From NCBI GenBank assembly GCA_002331385.1, contig DCYB01000014.1:308508-372507 (forward strand): a DNA stretch of 64,000 bases. The letters run 5' to 3'. The stretch's first letter is position 1. Each line of letters opens with the position of its first letter. Positions 46,708 through 54,550 of this stretch are shown in pieces. A program made the translations under genes and the position numbers. This DNA comes from Comamonadaceae bacterium UBA2121. Lineage in GTDB: Bacteria; Pseudomonadota; Gammaproteobacteria; Burkholderiales; Burkholderiaceae_C. Below the pieces are notes generated by a model. That model was not told where the DNA came from and searched no databases. It saw only the letters and a program-made list of their open reading frames with translations.

Positions 46708-47379
46708 GTGGACGCATCCAATCTCATTCAAACTGTACTGATCTACGCCCTGCCGGTGCTTTTCGCCATTACGGTGCACGAGGCCGCGCACGGCTATGTG
46801 GCACGACACTTTGGCGACAACACCGCGCTGATGATGGGCCGCATCACCCTCAACCCGCTCAAGCACATTGACCCCATCGGCACCATCCTGATGCCGCTGT
46901 TGCTGTACTTTGCGACGTCGGGCGCCTTCCTGTTCGGCTATGCCAAACCGGTGCCGGTGAACTTCTCACACCTGCGCAACCCCAAGCGCGACATGATCTG
47001 GGTGGCGCTTGCCGGCCCGCTGACCAACTTCCTGCAGGCGATCATGTGGGCGCTGTTGATGTTCCTGCTGGTGGGCTTTGGCGTGCAGGAGCGCTTCTTT
47101 ATCGAAATGGCCAAGGCCGGCGTGATGGTGAATCTGGTCATGTGGGCATTCAACCTGTTTCCGCTGCCCCCGCTGGATGGCGGGCGCGTACTGGTCGGGC
47201 TGCTGCCGTGGAAGCAGGCCCAGTGGGTTTCCCGCATCGAGCCTTATGGCTTCTTCATCGTCATGGGTCTGGTCATCATGGGCATCGTCAGCAACCTGTG
47301 GCTGCGCCCGCTGATGTCGTTGGGCTACTCCATCATCAACCTGCTGATGTCGCCCATTCGCGCCCTGCTCATCGGCTGA
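46708..47379 (+). CDS. Site-2 protease (M50) family membrane protein
   Basis: Intramembrane zinc metalloprotease homologue of 223 aa with about six helices. It starts at GTG 46708. The active-site motif HEAAH lies in helix 2 (TVHEAAHGYVARH), and the third zinc ligand is in NLFPLPPLDGGRV. The protein has no PDZ or CBS domain, as in the short group I carrying only the core. The position before trpS and after yciO is common in related betaproteobacteria, as far as I recall. The substrate is unknown. Confidence 0.92.
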   Translation: MDASNLIQTVLIYALPVLFAITVHEAAHGYVARHFGDNTALMMGRITLNPLKHIDPIGTILMPLLLYFATSGAFLFGYAKPVPVNFSHLRNPKRDMIWVALAGPLTNFLQAIMWALLMFLLVGFGVQERFFIEMAKAGVMVNLVMWAFNLFPLPPLDGGRVLVGLLPWKQAQWVSRIEPYGFFIVMGLVIMGIVSNLWLRPLMSLGYSIINLLMSPIRALLIG

Positions 47380-47446
47380 GTGCCGCCGCCCGAGTGCCGC
47401 ACCCGCCCCGTATCGTTTTCCTCCTCTTCAGTCTGATTCCAACACC

Positions 47447-48742
47447 ATGGCAGTCACCCGTTTTCTCACTGGCATCACTCCTTCCGGCACCCCGCACCTG
47501 GGCAACTACGCGGGCATGATCCGTCCCGCCGTCAGGGCCAGCCGCGACGCGCAGGTCGAGAGCTACTATTTCCTCGCCGACTACCACGCCCTGATCAAGG
47601 CGCATGACCCCGAGCGCGTCCATCGCTCCACACTGGAGATCGCCGCCAGCTGGCTCGCCGCAGGCCTCGATCCGGAGCATGTCACCTTCTACCGCCAATC
47701 CGCGCTGCCCGAAGTGACCGAGCTGACCTGGTTCCTCACCTGCGTGACCGGCAAGGGCCTGCTCAACCGTGCCCACGCCTACAAGGCATCGCAGGACAAG
47801 AACACCGAAGCCGGCCGCGATATCGACGACGGCGTAACCGCAGGCCTGTTCATGTACCCGGTGCTGATGGCCGCGGACATCCTGATCTTCAACGCGCACA
47901 AGGTGCCCGTGGGCCGCGACCAGATCCAGCACATCGAGATGGCGCGCGACATCGCCTCCAGCTTCAACCACCTGTATGGCGAGCACTTCACCCTGCCCGA
48001 GGCGGCGGTCGAAGAAAGTGTGGCCACACTTGCGGGTCTCGATGGACGCAAGATGAGCAAGAGCTACGACAACACCATCCCGCTGTTCACGCCGCGTGAG
48101 CAGTTGCGCAAGCTGGTGAGCAGCATCGTGACCGATTCACGCGCGCCCGGCGAGCCCAAGGAAGTCGAAGGCTCCGCACTGTTCCAGCTTTATCAGGCGT
48201 TTGCCAAGCCCGAGCAGACCGAATCCATGCGCCGCGCCTACGCCGACGGCATCAGTTGGGGCGACGCCAAGCAGGCGCTGTTCGAATGCATCGACGCCGA
48301 AATCGCGCCCATGCGCGCGCACTACGACGACCTGATGGCGCACCCCGAAAAGGTCGAAGCCGCCCTGCAAATCGGTGAAGACCGCGCACGTGCCAAGGCC
48401 CGCCCCTTTGTCCAGGCGCTGCGCCAGGCCGTGGGCCTGCGCACCCTGAACGTGACCCACAGCGGCAAAAAGGCCACCAAGGAAGCCAAGGCGGCCCTGC
48501 CCAGTTTCAAGCAGTACCGCGAAAGCGACGGCCAGTTCTACTTCAAGCTGGTGGACACCGATGGCCGCCTGCTGCTGCAAAGCACCGGCTTTGCGGCCCC
48601 CAAGGAGGCCGGTCAGGCCATTGCGCGCCTGCAAAAGGAAGCGGGCGCGCTGGACGCCCTCGCCGCGCAAGTCCAATGGGCTGAAGGCGTCGATCAAGGC
48701 ATGGTTCAAGCCGCCCTCGACGCGCTGTCAAATGCCAACTGA
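47447..48742 (+). CDS. trpS: Tryptophan--tRNA ligase
   Basis: Class I aminoacyl-tRNA synthetase that charges tRNA-Trp, 431 aa. The HIGH-type motif is TPSGTPHLGNYAG at the start and KMSKS appears as GRKMSKSYDN. The protein is longer than the E. coli enzyme (334 aa) because of a C-terminal extension of about 90 residues (SGKKATKEAKAAL onward, then a small domain with QFYFKLVDTDGRLLL), typical for this group of bacteria. Followed by a 388 bp non-coding stretch. Confidence 0.96.
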   Translation: MAVTRFLTGITPSGTPHLGNYAGMIRPAVRASRDAQVESYYFLADYHALIKAHDPERVHRSTLEIAASWLAAGLDPEHVTFYRQSALPEVTELTWFLTCVTGKGLLNRAHAYKASQDKNTEAGRDIDDGVTAGLFMYPVLMAADILIFNAHKVPVGRDQIQHIEMARDIASSFNHLYGEHFTLPEAAVEESVATLAGLDGRKMSKSYDNTIPLFTPREQLRKLVSSIVTDSRAPGEPKEVEGSALFQLYQAFAKPEQTESMRRAYADGISWGDAKQALFECIDAEIAPMRAHYDDLMAHPEKVEAALQIGEDRARAKARPFVQALRQAVGLRTLNVTHSGKKATKEAKAALPSFKQYRESDGQFYFKLVDTDGRLLLQSTGFAAPKEAGQAIARLQKEAGALDALAAQVQWAEGVDQGMVQAALDALSNAN

Positions 48743-49130
48743 TTGATCCACATCCAAACCTGCAAAAGCTATTAACAGCATCATTTGCATAGAAAGCACT
48801 GTTCTTTCTTGGGTGTGGGGAGCAATCTCCAACAGATGTCGTGAAATTCGCACGTGCCTTCGCCGGCCCGAGCGCGCCGCCATACCGCCAGAGCGCCATT
48901 GTGTGCCCCTGCCGTGTGTGCGCGCGCCGCGCCGACTCACGAAATCACACCGCCGCTGGCGTGCTAGCCAAGCACAACGCGGCGTTTTGTGGCTTGATTT
49001 CGTTGACCATGAGTGGATTTTGCAGCGGTTAACAAATGTTAATCGAATGCAGCACATGCCCACGCGCGGGGTCTGCTTCCTATACTCAAGCAAGAACTTC
49101 AGACTAACGTTTTGCCCGTAAGGATTTCTC
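48743..49130. promoter_or_regulatory. Intergenic region upstream of the response regulator
   Basis: 388 bp with no convincing gene. It holds the palindrome TTAACAAATGTTAA (49029-49042) and a TATACT -10-like box (49081-49086) about 45 bp before the regulator start. A good -35 is lacking, so an activator may be needed. The palindrome centre would lie near position -57 of the inferred transcript. Confidence 0.5.
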
Positions 49131-49850
49131 ATGCGTATTGTGGCTTTGGACGATGATCCACTGCAGCTTGAGCTGTTCAAGCGCGCCATCTCCGACATGG
49201 GACACGTGTGCCACACCTACCAGACCGGCGCGGCCCTCATGAAGGACATGCGACGCGACACGTTTGACCTGTTGCTCGTGGATTGGCACCTGCCCGATAC
49301 GTCGGGCCCCGAAGTCGTGCGCTGGGTGCGCAAACATGTCGGGCTGGACCTTCCCATCCTGTTCGTGACCAGCCGCCAGGAAGAGCGCGACATCGTTGAG
49401 GGTCTCGACTGCGGCGCGGACGATTTCATGGTCAAGCCCGTGCGCGTGGGCGAGTTGACGGCGCGCGTGGGCGCGCTGCTGCGCCGGGCCTATCCGGCAG
49501 CGGTCAACGATGTGTTGGAATTTGGTCGCTACCGGTTCCTGCCCGAGACCCGCACGCTGGAAATGGATGGCAAGCCCGTCGAACTCAAGAATCGCGAATA
49601 TGATCTGGCCCTGTTTCTGTTTCAGAACATGGGGCGGCTGCTTTCGCGCGATCACCTGCGCGAAATCATCTGGGGACAGACCAGCGATGTGATCTCGCGT
49701 TCGTTGGACACGCATATCTCCAGATTGCGCAGCCAACTTGATCTGCGTCCAGACAACGGCTATATCGTGACAGCCGTTTACGGAATGGGGTATCGTTTCG
49801 AGGCAGTCAAGCCCAAGGGCGAAGAAACATTGACTACTATGCAATCCTGA
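49131..49850 (+). CDS. OmpR/PhoB family response regulator
   Basis: Transcription factor of 239 aa. The receiver domain has the acidic cluster in ALDDDPLQ, phospho-acceptor D51 in LLLVDWHLPDTSG and the lysine in DDFMVKPVRVGE. The winged-helix domain is shown by LKNREYDLALFLFQNMGRLLSRDHLREIIW and ending TVYGMGYRFE-like sequence. The next two genes, 100 bp on, encode an exported LysM/FecR protein and a CHASE2 histidine kinase, which is the obvious phospho-donor although it is not the direct neighbour. Targets are unknown but may include this operon. Confidence 0.94.
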   Translation: MRIVALDDDPLQLELFKRAISDMGHVCHTYQTGAALMKDMRRDTFDLLLVDWHLPDTSGPEVVRWVRKHVGLDLPILFVTSRQEERDIVEGLDCGADDFMVKPVRVGELTARVGALLRRAYPAAVNDVLEFGRYRFLPETRTLEMDGKPVELKNREYDLALFLFQNMGRLLSRDHLREIIWGQTSDVISRSLDTHISRLRSQLDLRPDNGYIVTAVYGMGYRFEAVKPKGEETLTTMQS

Positions 49851-49895
49851 GCCGCAATCGCCACGGATTCAGACGCTGGTCAGTCGGGCTGACAC

Positions 49896-49927
49896 GTTTA
49901 GCGCCGAGCGCTCGTGTCGGCCTAAAC
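49896..49927 (+). other. Intercistronic stem-loop before the FecR gene
   Basis: Imperfect hairpin: GTTTAG-C-GCCGA pairs with TCGGC-CTAAAC (11 bp, one bulged C, nine-base loop). It ends 23 bases before the GTG start of the LysM/FecR gene and lacks a U-tract, so it may tune processing or translation rather than terminate. Confidence 0.55.
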
Positions 49928-49950
49928 ACGTTGGTCTGGGAGGAATTACA

Positions 49951-51687
49951 GTGGCATGCTCATCGAAACATTCAGCGCTTCAGTTGGCTGTTTTTCTCGC
50001 CTTGTCCGCCGCGCTGGTTGGCGGTGCGGGCAGTGCTTGGGCGATTGAACACGCATACGTCGAGCATCTGATCGTCCAGGGTGACACGCTCGAAAGGCTT
50101 AGCACCCAGTTCTACGGCAACCCCAAGCTGTGGACGCACCTGCAAAAGACCAACAACGTCGCCAATCCGCGCGCTTTGCGCCCCGGCTCGGTGCTGCGCA
50201 TCCCCGTTAAGTACATGCCCGCGCAAGACGCTGAAATCAGCTTCGTGCAGGGCACGGCCACCGTAGGTTCTGCGTCCGGCGATACAGCGGCTGCGCCACT
50301 CAAGGCGGGCCAGAAGGTCACGGAAGGCCAGAAAATCCAGGTGGAGCCGGACTCTTTCGTCACCATCAAACTGGCCGACGGCACCCTCATCCGCGTGCAG
50401 GCCAACTCGGAAGTGCAGCTCAAACAACTACGCCGCAAGGGCCGCAGCGGCAGTTTGCAGTCGGTGCTGGAGATGCAGCGCGGCAGCGTCAGCTCCACCG
50501 TGGGCGATGGCCCCGATCCCCAGCGACGTTTTGATGTGCGCACGCCGCGCTCCACCACCAGCGTGCGCGGCACCAGCTTTGATGTCTCGCTCACGCCCGA
50601 TGGCAAGACCATCTCCGCGGTCACGCAAGGCAATGTGGCCGTGCGCGGCATGGACGCGCGCGCCAATACGGACGACATCGATGGGCGCGGCACACGGATC
50701 GACGCCGGTCAGGGCATTTCGGTCAACGAAGACGGACGCGTGGGCGCACAGCAGAACATGCTGCCCTCGCCCGATCTGTCGGTCATTCCCGCCACACTGG
50801 AGGACGCCAACTTCCTGAGCTTCGAGCTGCCGCCCGTGGCCAACGCTGTGGCCTACCAAGTGCAGGTCGCGCGCGATCCGACGATGTCCGAAGTCCTGCG
50901 CGCAGGCACATTCCGGTCCGCACAAGTGCGCATGCGCATCGTCGATGATGGTGAGTACTACGTTCTCGCTCGCGCGGTCGACAGCGATGCATTGCCCGGC
51001 ATGCCCGCGCAGCGCAAGGTGCGTGTGAAAACCCAACCACCGCCGCCTCTGTACCAGCAGCCCACTCCGGGCGGGACGACATCGCGCACCTCTGGCGAAT
51101 TGAAATGCACACGCGTCAGTGGCGTGCAGAGCTATCGCATTCAGGTGACGGCGGCGAAAGAAGGCGCGGCGCCGGACTTCAGCACACCGCTGCTGAACGT
51201 GGTGCATCAGGGCGACTGCATTGCCGTGCTCAAGACCTTGCAACCCGGCAGCTATCAATGGCGTGCGGCAAGCATTCGCACGCTGCAAGATGGCACCCTC
51301 GACCAGGGTCCGTTCGCACCAGCGCAGGCATTCACGCTGGCCGAAAGCCCGCAGTCACTCGACATCGCGGCCATGGATGTGCGGGAAGACATCCCCGGCA
51401 TCAACTTGCGCTGGCCCGGCGAAACGGGTCAGACGTACCGCTTGCAAGTGGCCGCCACGGAAGACTTCGCCGAAATACTGACCGACGAGCCATCCGATCA
51501 GCCCCGGTGGAGCTCCAGAAAATTCAAACCCGGCGAGTACTACGTGCGCATCCAGACGCATGACGTCGCCACCGGTCTGGACAGCCCGTTTTCTACAGCC
51601 CGCCAAGTGCGCAGCGCCGCGGAAGTACAAACCGGATTTGGCCTGCCGGTACAGAGCACGGACGGCGAACCTCTCACACTCCACTGA
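49951..51687 (+). CDS. Exported LysM and FecR domain protein
   Basis: Periplasmic or surface protein of 578 aa that starts at GTG 49951 behind a GGGAGG ribosome site. Signal peptide ends near GSAWA (residue 31). A LysM peptidoglycan-binding module (about 38-86) contains IVQGDTLERLSTQFYG and LRPGSVLRIP. A FecR domain (about 115-240) has the usual LADGTLIRVQANSEV and RTPRSTTSVRGTSFDV. Two or three fibronectin-III-like repeats fill residues 270-550. LysM would hold it on the cell wall; FecR suggests signal transfer. It lies between a response regulator and a CHASE2 kinase, and overlaps the kinase gene by one base, so a wall-bound sensor input is plausible. Confidence 0.92.
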   Translation: MACSSKHSALQLAVFLALSAALVGGAGSAWAIEHAYVEHLIVQGDTLERLSTQFYGNPKLWTHLQKTNNVANPRALRPGSVLRIPVKYMPAQDAEISFVQGTATVGSASGDTAAAPLKAGQKVTEGQKIQVEPDSFVTIKLADGTLIRVQANSEVQLKQLRRKGRSGSLQSVLEMQRGSVSSTVGDGPDPQRRFDVRTPRSTTSVRGTSFDVSLTPDGKTISAVTQGNVAVRGMDARANTDDIDGRGTRIDAGQGISVNEDGRVGAQQNMLPSPDLSVIPATLEDANFLSFELPPVANAVAYQVQVARDPTMSEVLRAGTFRSAQVRMRIVDDGEYYVLARAVDSDALPGMPAQRKVRVKTQPPPPLYQQPTPGGTTSRTSGELKCTRVSGVQSYRIQVTAAKEGAAPDFSTPLLNVVHQGDCIAVLKTLQPGSYQWRAASIRTLQDGTLDQGPFAPAQAFTLAESPQSLDIAAMDVREDIPGINLRWPGETGQTYRLQVAATEDFAEILTDEPSDQPRWSSRKFKPGEYYVRIQTHDVATGLDSPFSTARQVRSAAEVQTGFGLPVQSTDGEPLTLH

Positions 51688-54047
51688 TGGTGCGCAGCTT
51701 TCGCCTCTATGGCTTGCAACTCATTCAGGCGAAAAACCGGGCGCAATTGCAGCGCCGTGAATGGTCGCTGCTCACCGTCCTGCTGCTGTGCCTCGTCACC
51801 TGGCTGTGCGTTACGGGCACGCTGCAGCGCGTTGATCACCTGATTCACGATGCCGGCGGGCGCGTGCTGGCACCGCCTGCCAATCCGCGCATCGTGATCG
51901 TTGCCATCGATGACCGCAGCATCGACGCCATCGGTCGCTGGCCTTGGCGACGCGCGCTGCATGCGCAATTCATCCGGCAGGCCTCCGAGCAATCGCCGCA
52001 GGCCATCGGCCTGGATCTGCTGTTCGGCGAAGAAGACGCCGACTACCCCGGCGACGACCTGCTGCTGGCCCAGACCATCGCCAGCAACGGCAAGGTGGTC
52101 TTGCCCGTCACCCGGCGCGGCGTGGGCCTGCAAGGTGCGCTCGATGCGCCGCTGCCGCTGCTGCGCGAAGGCGCGGCACAGCTGGGCCATGTGCATGTAG
52201 AGGTGGATTCCGACGGCGTGGCGCGGCGACTGTATCTGTATGAAGGACCGAAAAGCGCGCCGCGCCCGCACTTCAGCCTCGCCATGATGTGCGCGGCAGG
52301 CGAGCACTATGAAGGCTGCGACGGCCCTGCGCTGCCACCGGCCGAAGCCGAATGGGCCAAGGAGCGCCAGCGCGTGATTCCGTTTGCACACGGCACGCAC
52401 CCGGACCACACGTTCACCACCTACTCCTACATCGATGTGCTCAAGGGCGACATTCCACCCGACGCCTTCAAGGACAAACTGGTGCTGGTGGGCGCCACGG
52501 CAACCGGACTGGGCGACATGTTTGCCGCCCCCGTCGGCCCCGAGGCCGAGCGCATTCCCGGCGTGGAACTCGTGGCGCATGCCTTGAATGCGCGCATCGA
52601 CGGCCTGCGCATCATTCCGGCGCCGTTGTCATGGAATCTCGTCTTCAACCTGCTGCCTGTGGCCGCTGCGCTGATGGCTGTGCTGCTGCTCGGGCCGTTC
52701 GCGGCGCTCGTGGCGTGCGGGTCGATGTTTTTTCTCATGCTGATCGTGGGCGGCGGCTCGACCATGATGACCGGCTGGCAATTCTCACCCGCAGCCGGCA
52801 TGGTGGGTGTTCTGCTGTGCTATCCGCTGTGGAGCTGGCGCCGCCTCAGCGCTGCCGCGCTATTCCTGCGCAAGGAAATGCACGACCTCATGCAAGACGG
52901 CGTGCAACTGCCGTCGCCGCCGGTGGTGCGCGTGCACCGCATCCTGCCCAGCGATTTTCTCGAGCGCCGCATTCACGCCGTGGAGCAGGCATCGCAGCAA
53001 TTGCGCGAACTGCACCACTTTGTCACCGACATCCTGCGCCAGTTGCCCTCGCCCACCTTCGTGTGCGACAGCCTGGGCGTCATCACGCTGGCCAATGCCG
53101 GGGCTTCGCGTCTGGTCGAGGAGACCACCGACGAGCCCGTCGGCCACGCGCTCTCGGAACTGCTGAGCGACCTCGTGCACACGGAATCGGGCGCGCCGCT
53201 GCTGCCCTCGAACCCGCTGCGCTGGGTCGACATCCCCAGCCAACAGGAATGCCGCGATGATGAAGGTCGCTACTTTCTGCTGCTGTGCAAGCCGTTTTCT
53301 GCCAACACCAATTCGGGCTGGCTGGTCACGCTGGTGGATCTCACCGACATGCGCCGCGCACAAAAGCAGCGCGACGAAGCGTTGAACTTCATCTCGCACG
53401 ACATCCGCTCGCCCAACGCATCGATCATCACCTTGCTCGAAATGCACCGCGAATACCCCGATCAGGTGCCGATGAAGGAATTGCTGCCACGCATCGAGCG
53501 CTATGCCCAATCCTCACTGTCGATGGCAGAAGGTTTCGTGCGCCTGGCCAGCGCGCAGTCGCAGACGTACAAACTTGCGCGCTTCGATCTGGCTGCACTC
53601 ATGGAAGAGGCCGTGGACGACGCCTGGGCCGCCGCACAAGATCGCCAAGTGCAGGTGCGGCTTGAATCGCGCCCCGACGTCGCGCCATGCCACGGCGACC
53701 GCAGCATGATCGGGCGCACCATCGGCAACGTGCTCAGCAATGCACTCAAATTCAGCCCGCGCGATGGCGTCGTGCATTGCAACCTGAGCTCGGACGATGG
53801 GTTCTGGGTCATCTCCATCCGCGATCAGGGGCCGGGCATTCCTGAGGACCAGCGTTCTTCGCTGTTCAAGCCCTATCGGCGCCTGCACGAAGGCAGCCAT
53901 CCGGGCGTGGGCGGCATTGGTTTGGGATTGGCGCTGGTGCACACCGTCATCCAGCGGCATGGTGGACACATCGATGTACTGAGCGAGGCGGGACAGGGAA
54001 CGGAATTCCGTCTGCACCTGCCCAAAAGCATGCCGGACGGCACCTGA
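51687..54047 (+). CDS. CHASE2 domain sensor histidine kinase
   Basis: Membrane sensor kinase of 786 aa. One N-terminal helix (about 28-46) leads to a periplasmic CHASE2 domain (about 55-295). Three closely spaced helices follow (about 312-390), which is the CHASE2 hallmark. A PAS domain lies near 440-550. The HisKA box FISHDIRSP carries H571; the ATPase domain has N box IGNVLSNALKFSP, G1 DQGPGIPED and G2 GGIGLGLALV. The start overlaps the stop of the LysM/FecR gene (TGATG), so translation is coupled. It is the likely partner of the response regulator two genes upstream. Confidence 0.94.
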   Translation: MVRSFRLYGLQLIQAKNRAQLQRREWSLLTVLLLCLVTWLCVTGTLQRVDHLIHDAGGRVLAPPANPRIVIVAIDDRSIDAIGRWPWRRALHAQFIRQASEQSPQAIGLDLLFGEEDADYPGDDLLLAQTIASNGKVVLPVTRRGVGLQGALDAPLPLLREGAAQLGHVHVEVDSDGVARRLYLYEGPKSAPRPHFSLAMMCAAGEHYEGCDGPALPPAEAEWAKERQRVIPFAHGTHPDHTFTTYSYIDVLKGDIPPDAFKDKLVLVGATATGLGDMFAAPVGPEAERIPGVELVAHALNARIDGLRIIPAPLSWNLVFNLLPVAAALMAVLLLGPFAALVACGSMFFLMLIVGGGSTMMTGWQFSPAAGMVGVLLCYPLWSWRRLSAAALFLRKEMHDLMQDGVQLPSPPVVRVHRILPSDFLERRIHAVEQASQQLRELHHFVTDILRQLPSPTFVCDSLGVITLANAGASRLVEETTDEPVGHALSELLSDLVHTESGAPLLPSNPLRWVDIPSQQECRDDEGRYFLLLCKPFSANTNSGWLVTLVDLTDMRRAQKQRDEALNFISHDIRSPNASIITLLEMHREYPDQVPMKELLPRIERYAQSSLSMAEGFVRLASAQSQTYKLARFDLAALMEEAVDDAWAAAQDRQVQVRLESRPDVAPCHGDRSMIGRTIGNVLSNALKFSPRDGVVHCNLSSDDGFWVISIRDQGPGIPEDQRSSLFKPYRRLHEGSHPGVGGIGLGLALVHTVIQRHGGHIDVLSEAGQGTEFRLHLPKSMPDGT

Positions 54048-54124
54048 CGAACGGACCCGCTGCGGGTGGCGCCTCGCAGCGGCCAGAGGGGGCAACGTTG
54101 GGGTGCATCGTTGCCAAAACGAAA

Positions 54125-54154
54125 AAGCCTCAGAGCATTTCTACTCTGAGGCTT
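54125..54154. terminator. Bidirectional rho-independent terminator
   Basis: Eleven-base perfect stem AAGCCTCAGAG / CTCTGAGGCTT with an eight-base loop. It is flanked by A-rich DNA on the left and weakly T-rich DNA on the right. It lies between the kinase gene and the oppositely oriented tRNA-Arg gene and can end both transcripts. Confidence 0.85.
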
Positions 54155-54161
54155 CACGTTT

Positions 54162-54238
54162 TGGTGCGGCTGGCAGGAATCGAACCCACGACCCCTTGGT
54201 TCGTAGCCAAGTACTCTATCCAGCTGAGCTACAGCCGC
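54162..54238 (-). tRNA. tRNA-Arg (ACG)
   Basis: 77-base cloverleaf on the minus strand with acceptor stem GCGGCTG / CAGCCGC, D-arm TAGCTCAGCTGGATAGAG, anticodon stem CTTGG / CCAAG and T-arm with GTTCGATTCC. The anticodon ACG is at 54202-54204 (complement CGT). Discriminator A and the CCA end are encoded. It reads CGU, CGC and CGA codons after inosine modification. Confidence 0.97.
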
Positions 54239-54550
54239 TGAAGCATTGAATTATAGCCAGCTTTTTTGACCTCAAAACGAGTTTGGCAACTTTTCTCAAA
54301 AAAACCAAACAAACCCAAAAAACCATCACCGAGCAGGCGTCGACCAATCCACTTGCGCAACTTAGTAGAAAACAACGATGATCGGATCGAGTTTCGCGTC
54401 ATCGAGACTCGCCTATATTTGACTGCGTTGCAAAGCGATCAATAATGTTCGGCATAAGAATGGTTTCAGCGATCTGTATGCCGACGAAACGCATCTCGAC
54501 GCAGGAAAACTGATCGCGTCGCGCTGTCAACGAGTGAGTGCAGAAGAAAA
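54239..54550. promoter_or_regulatory. AT-rich intergenic region before the MocR regulator gene
   Basis: 312 bp between tRNA-Arg and the regulator, noticeably richer in A and T than its surroundings, with oligo-A tracts near 54295-54330. It must contain both promoters. I see no copy of the CTGG-type half-site found elsewhere in the taurine locus, so autoregulation through that site is not evident. Confidence 0.4.

Noticed and set aside
48813..49121. 102-codon plus-strand frame in the region after trpS
   Set aside because: Biased composition, no ribosome site and no recognisable domain; it also overlaps the palindrome and -10-like box.
54162..54238. tRNA-Arg as an integration site for a genomic island
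   Set aside because: No integrase gene and no duplicated tRNA 3' end is visible on either side; the DNA to its left is an ordinary operon.
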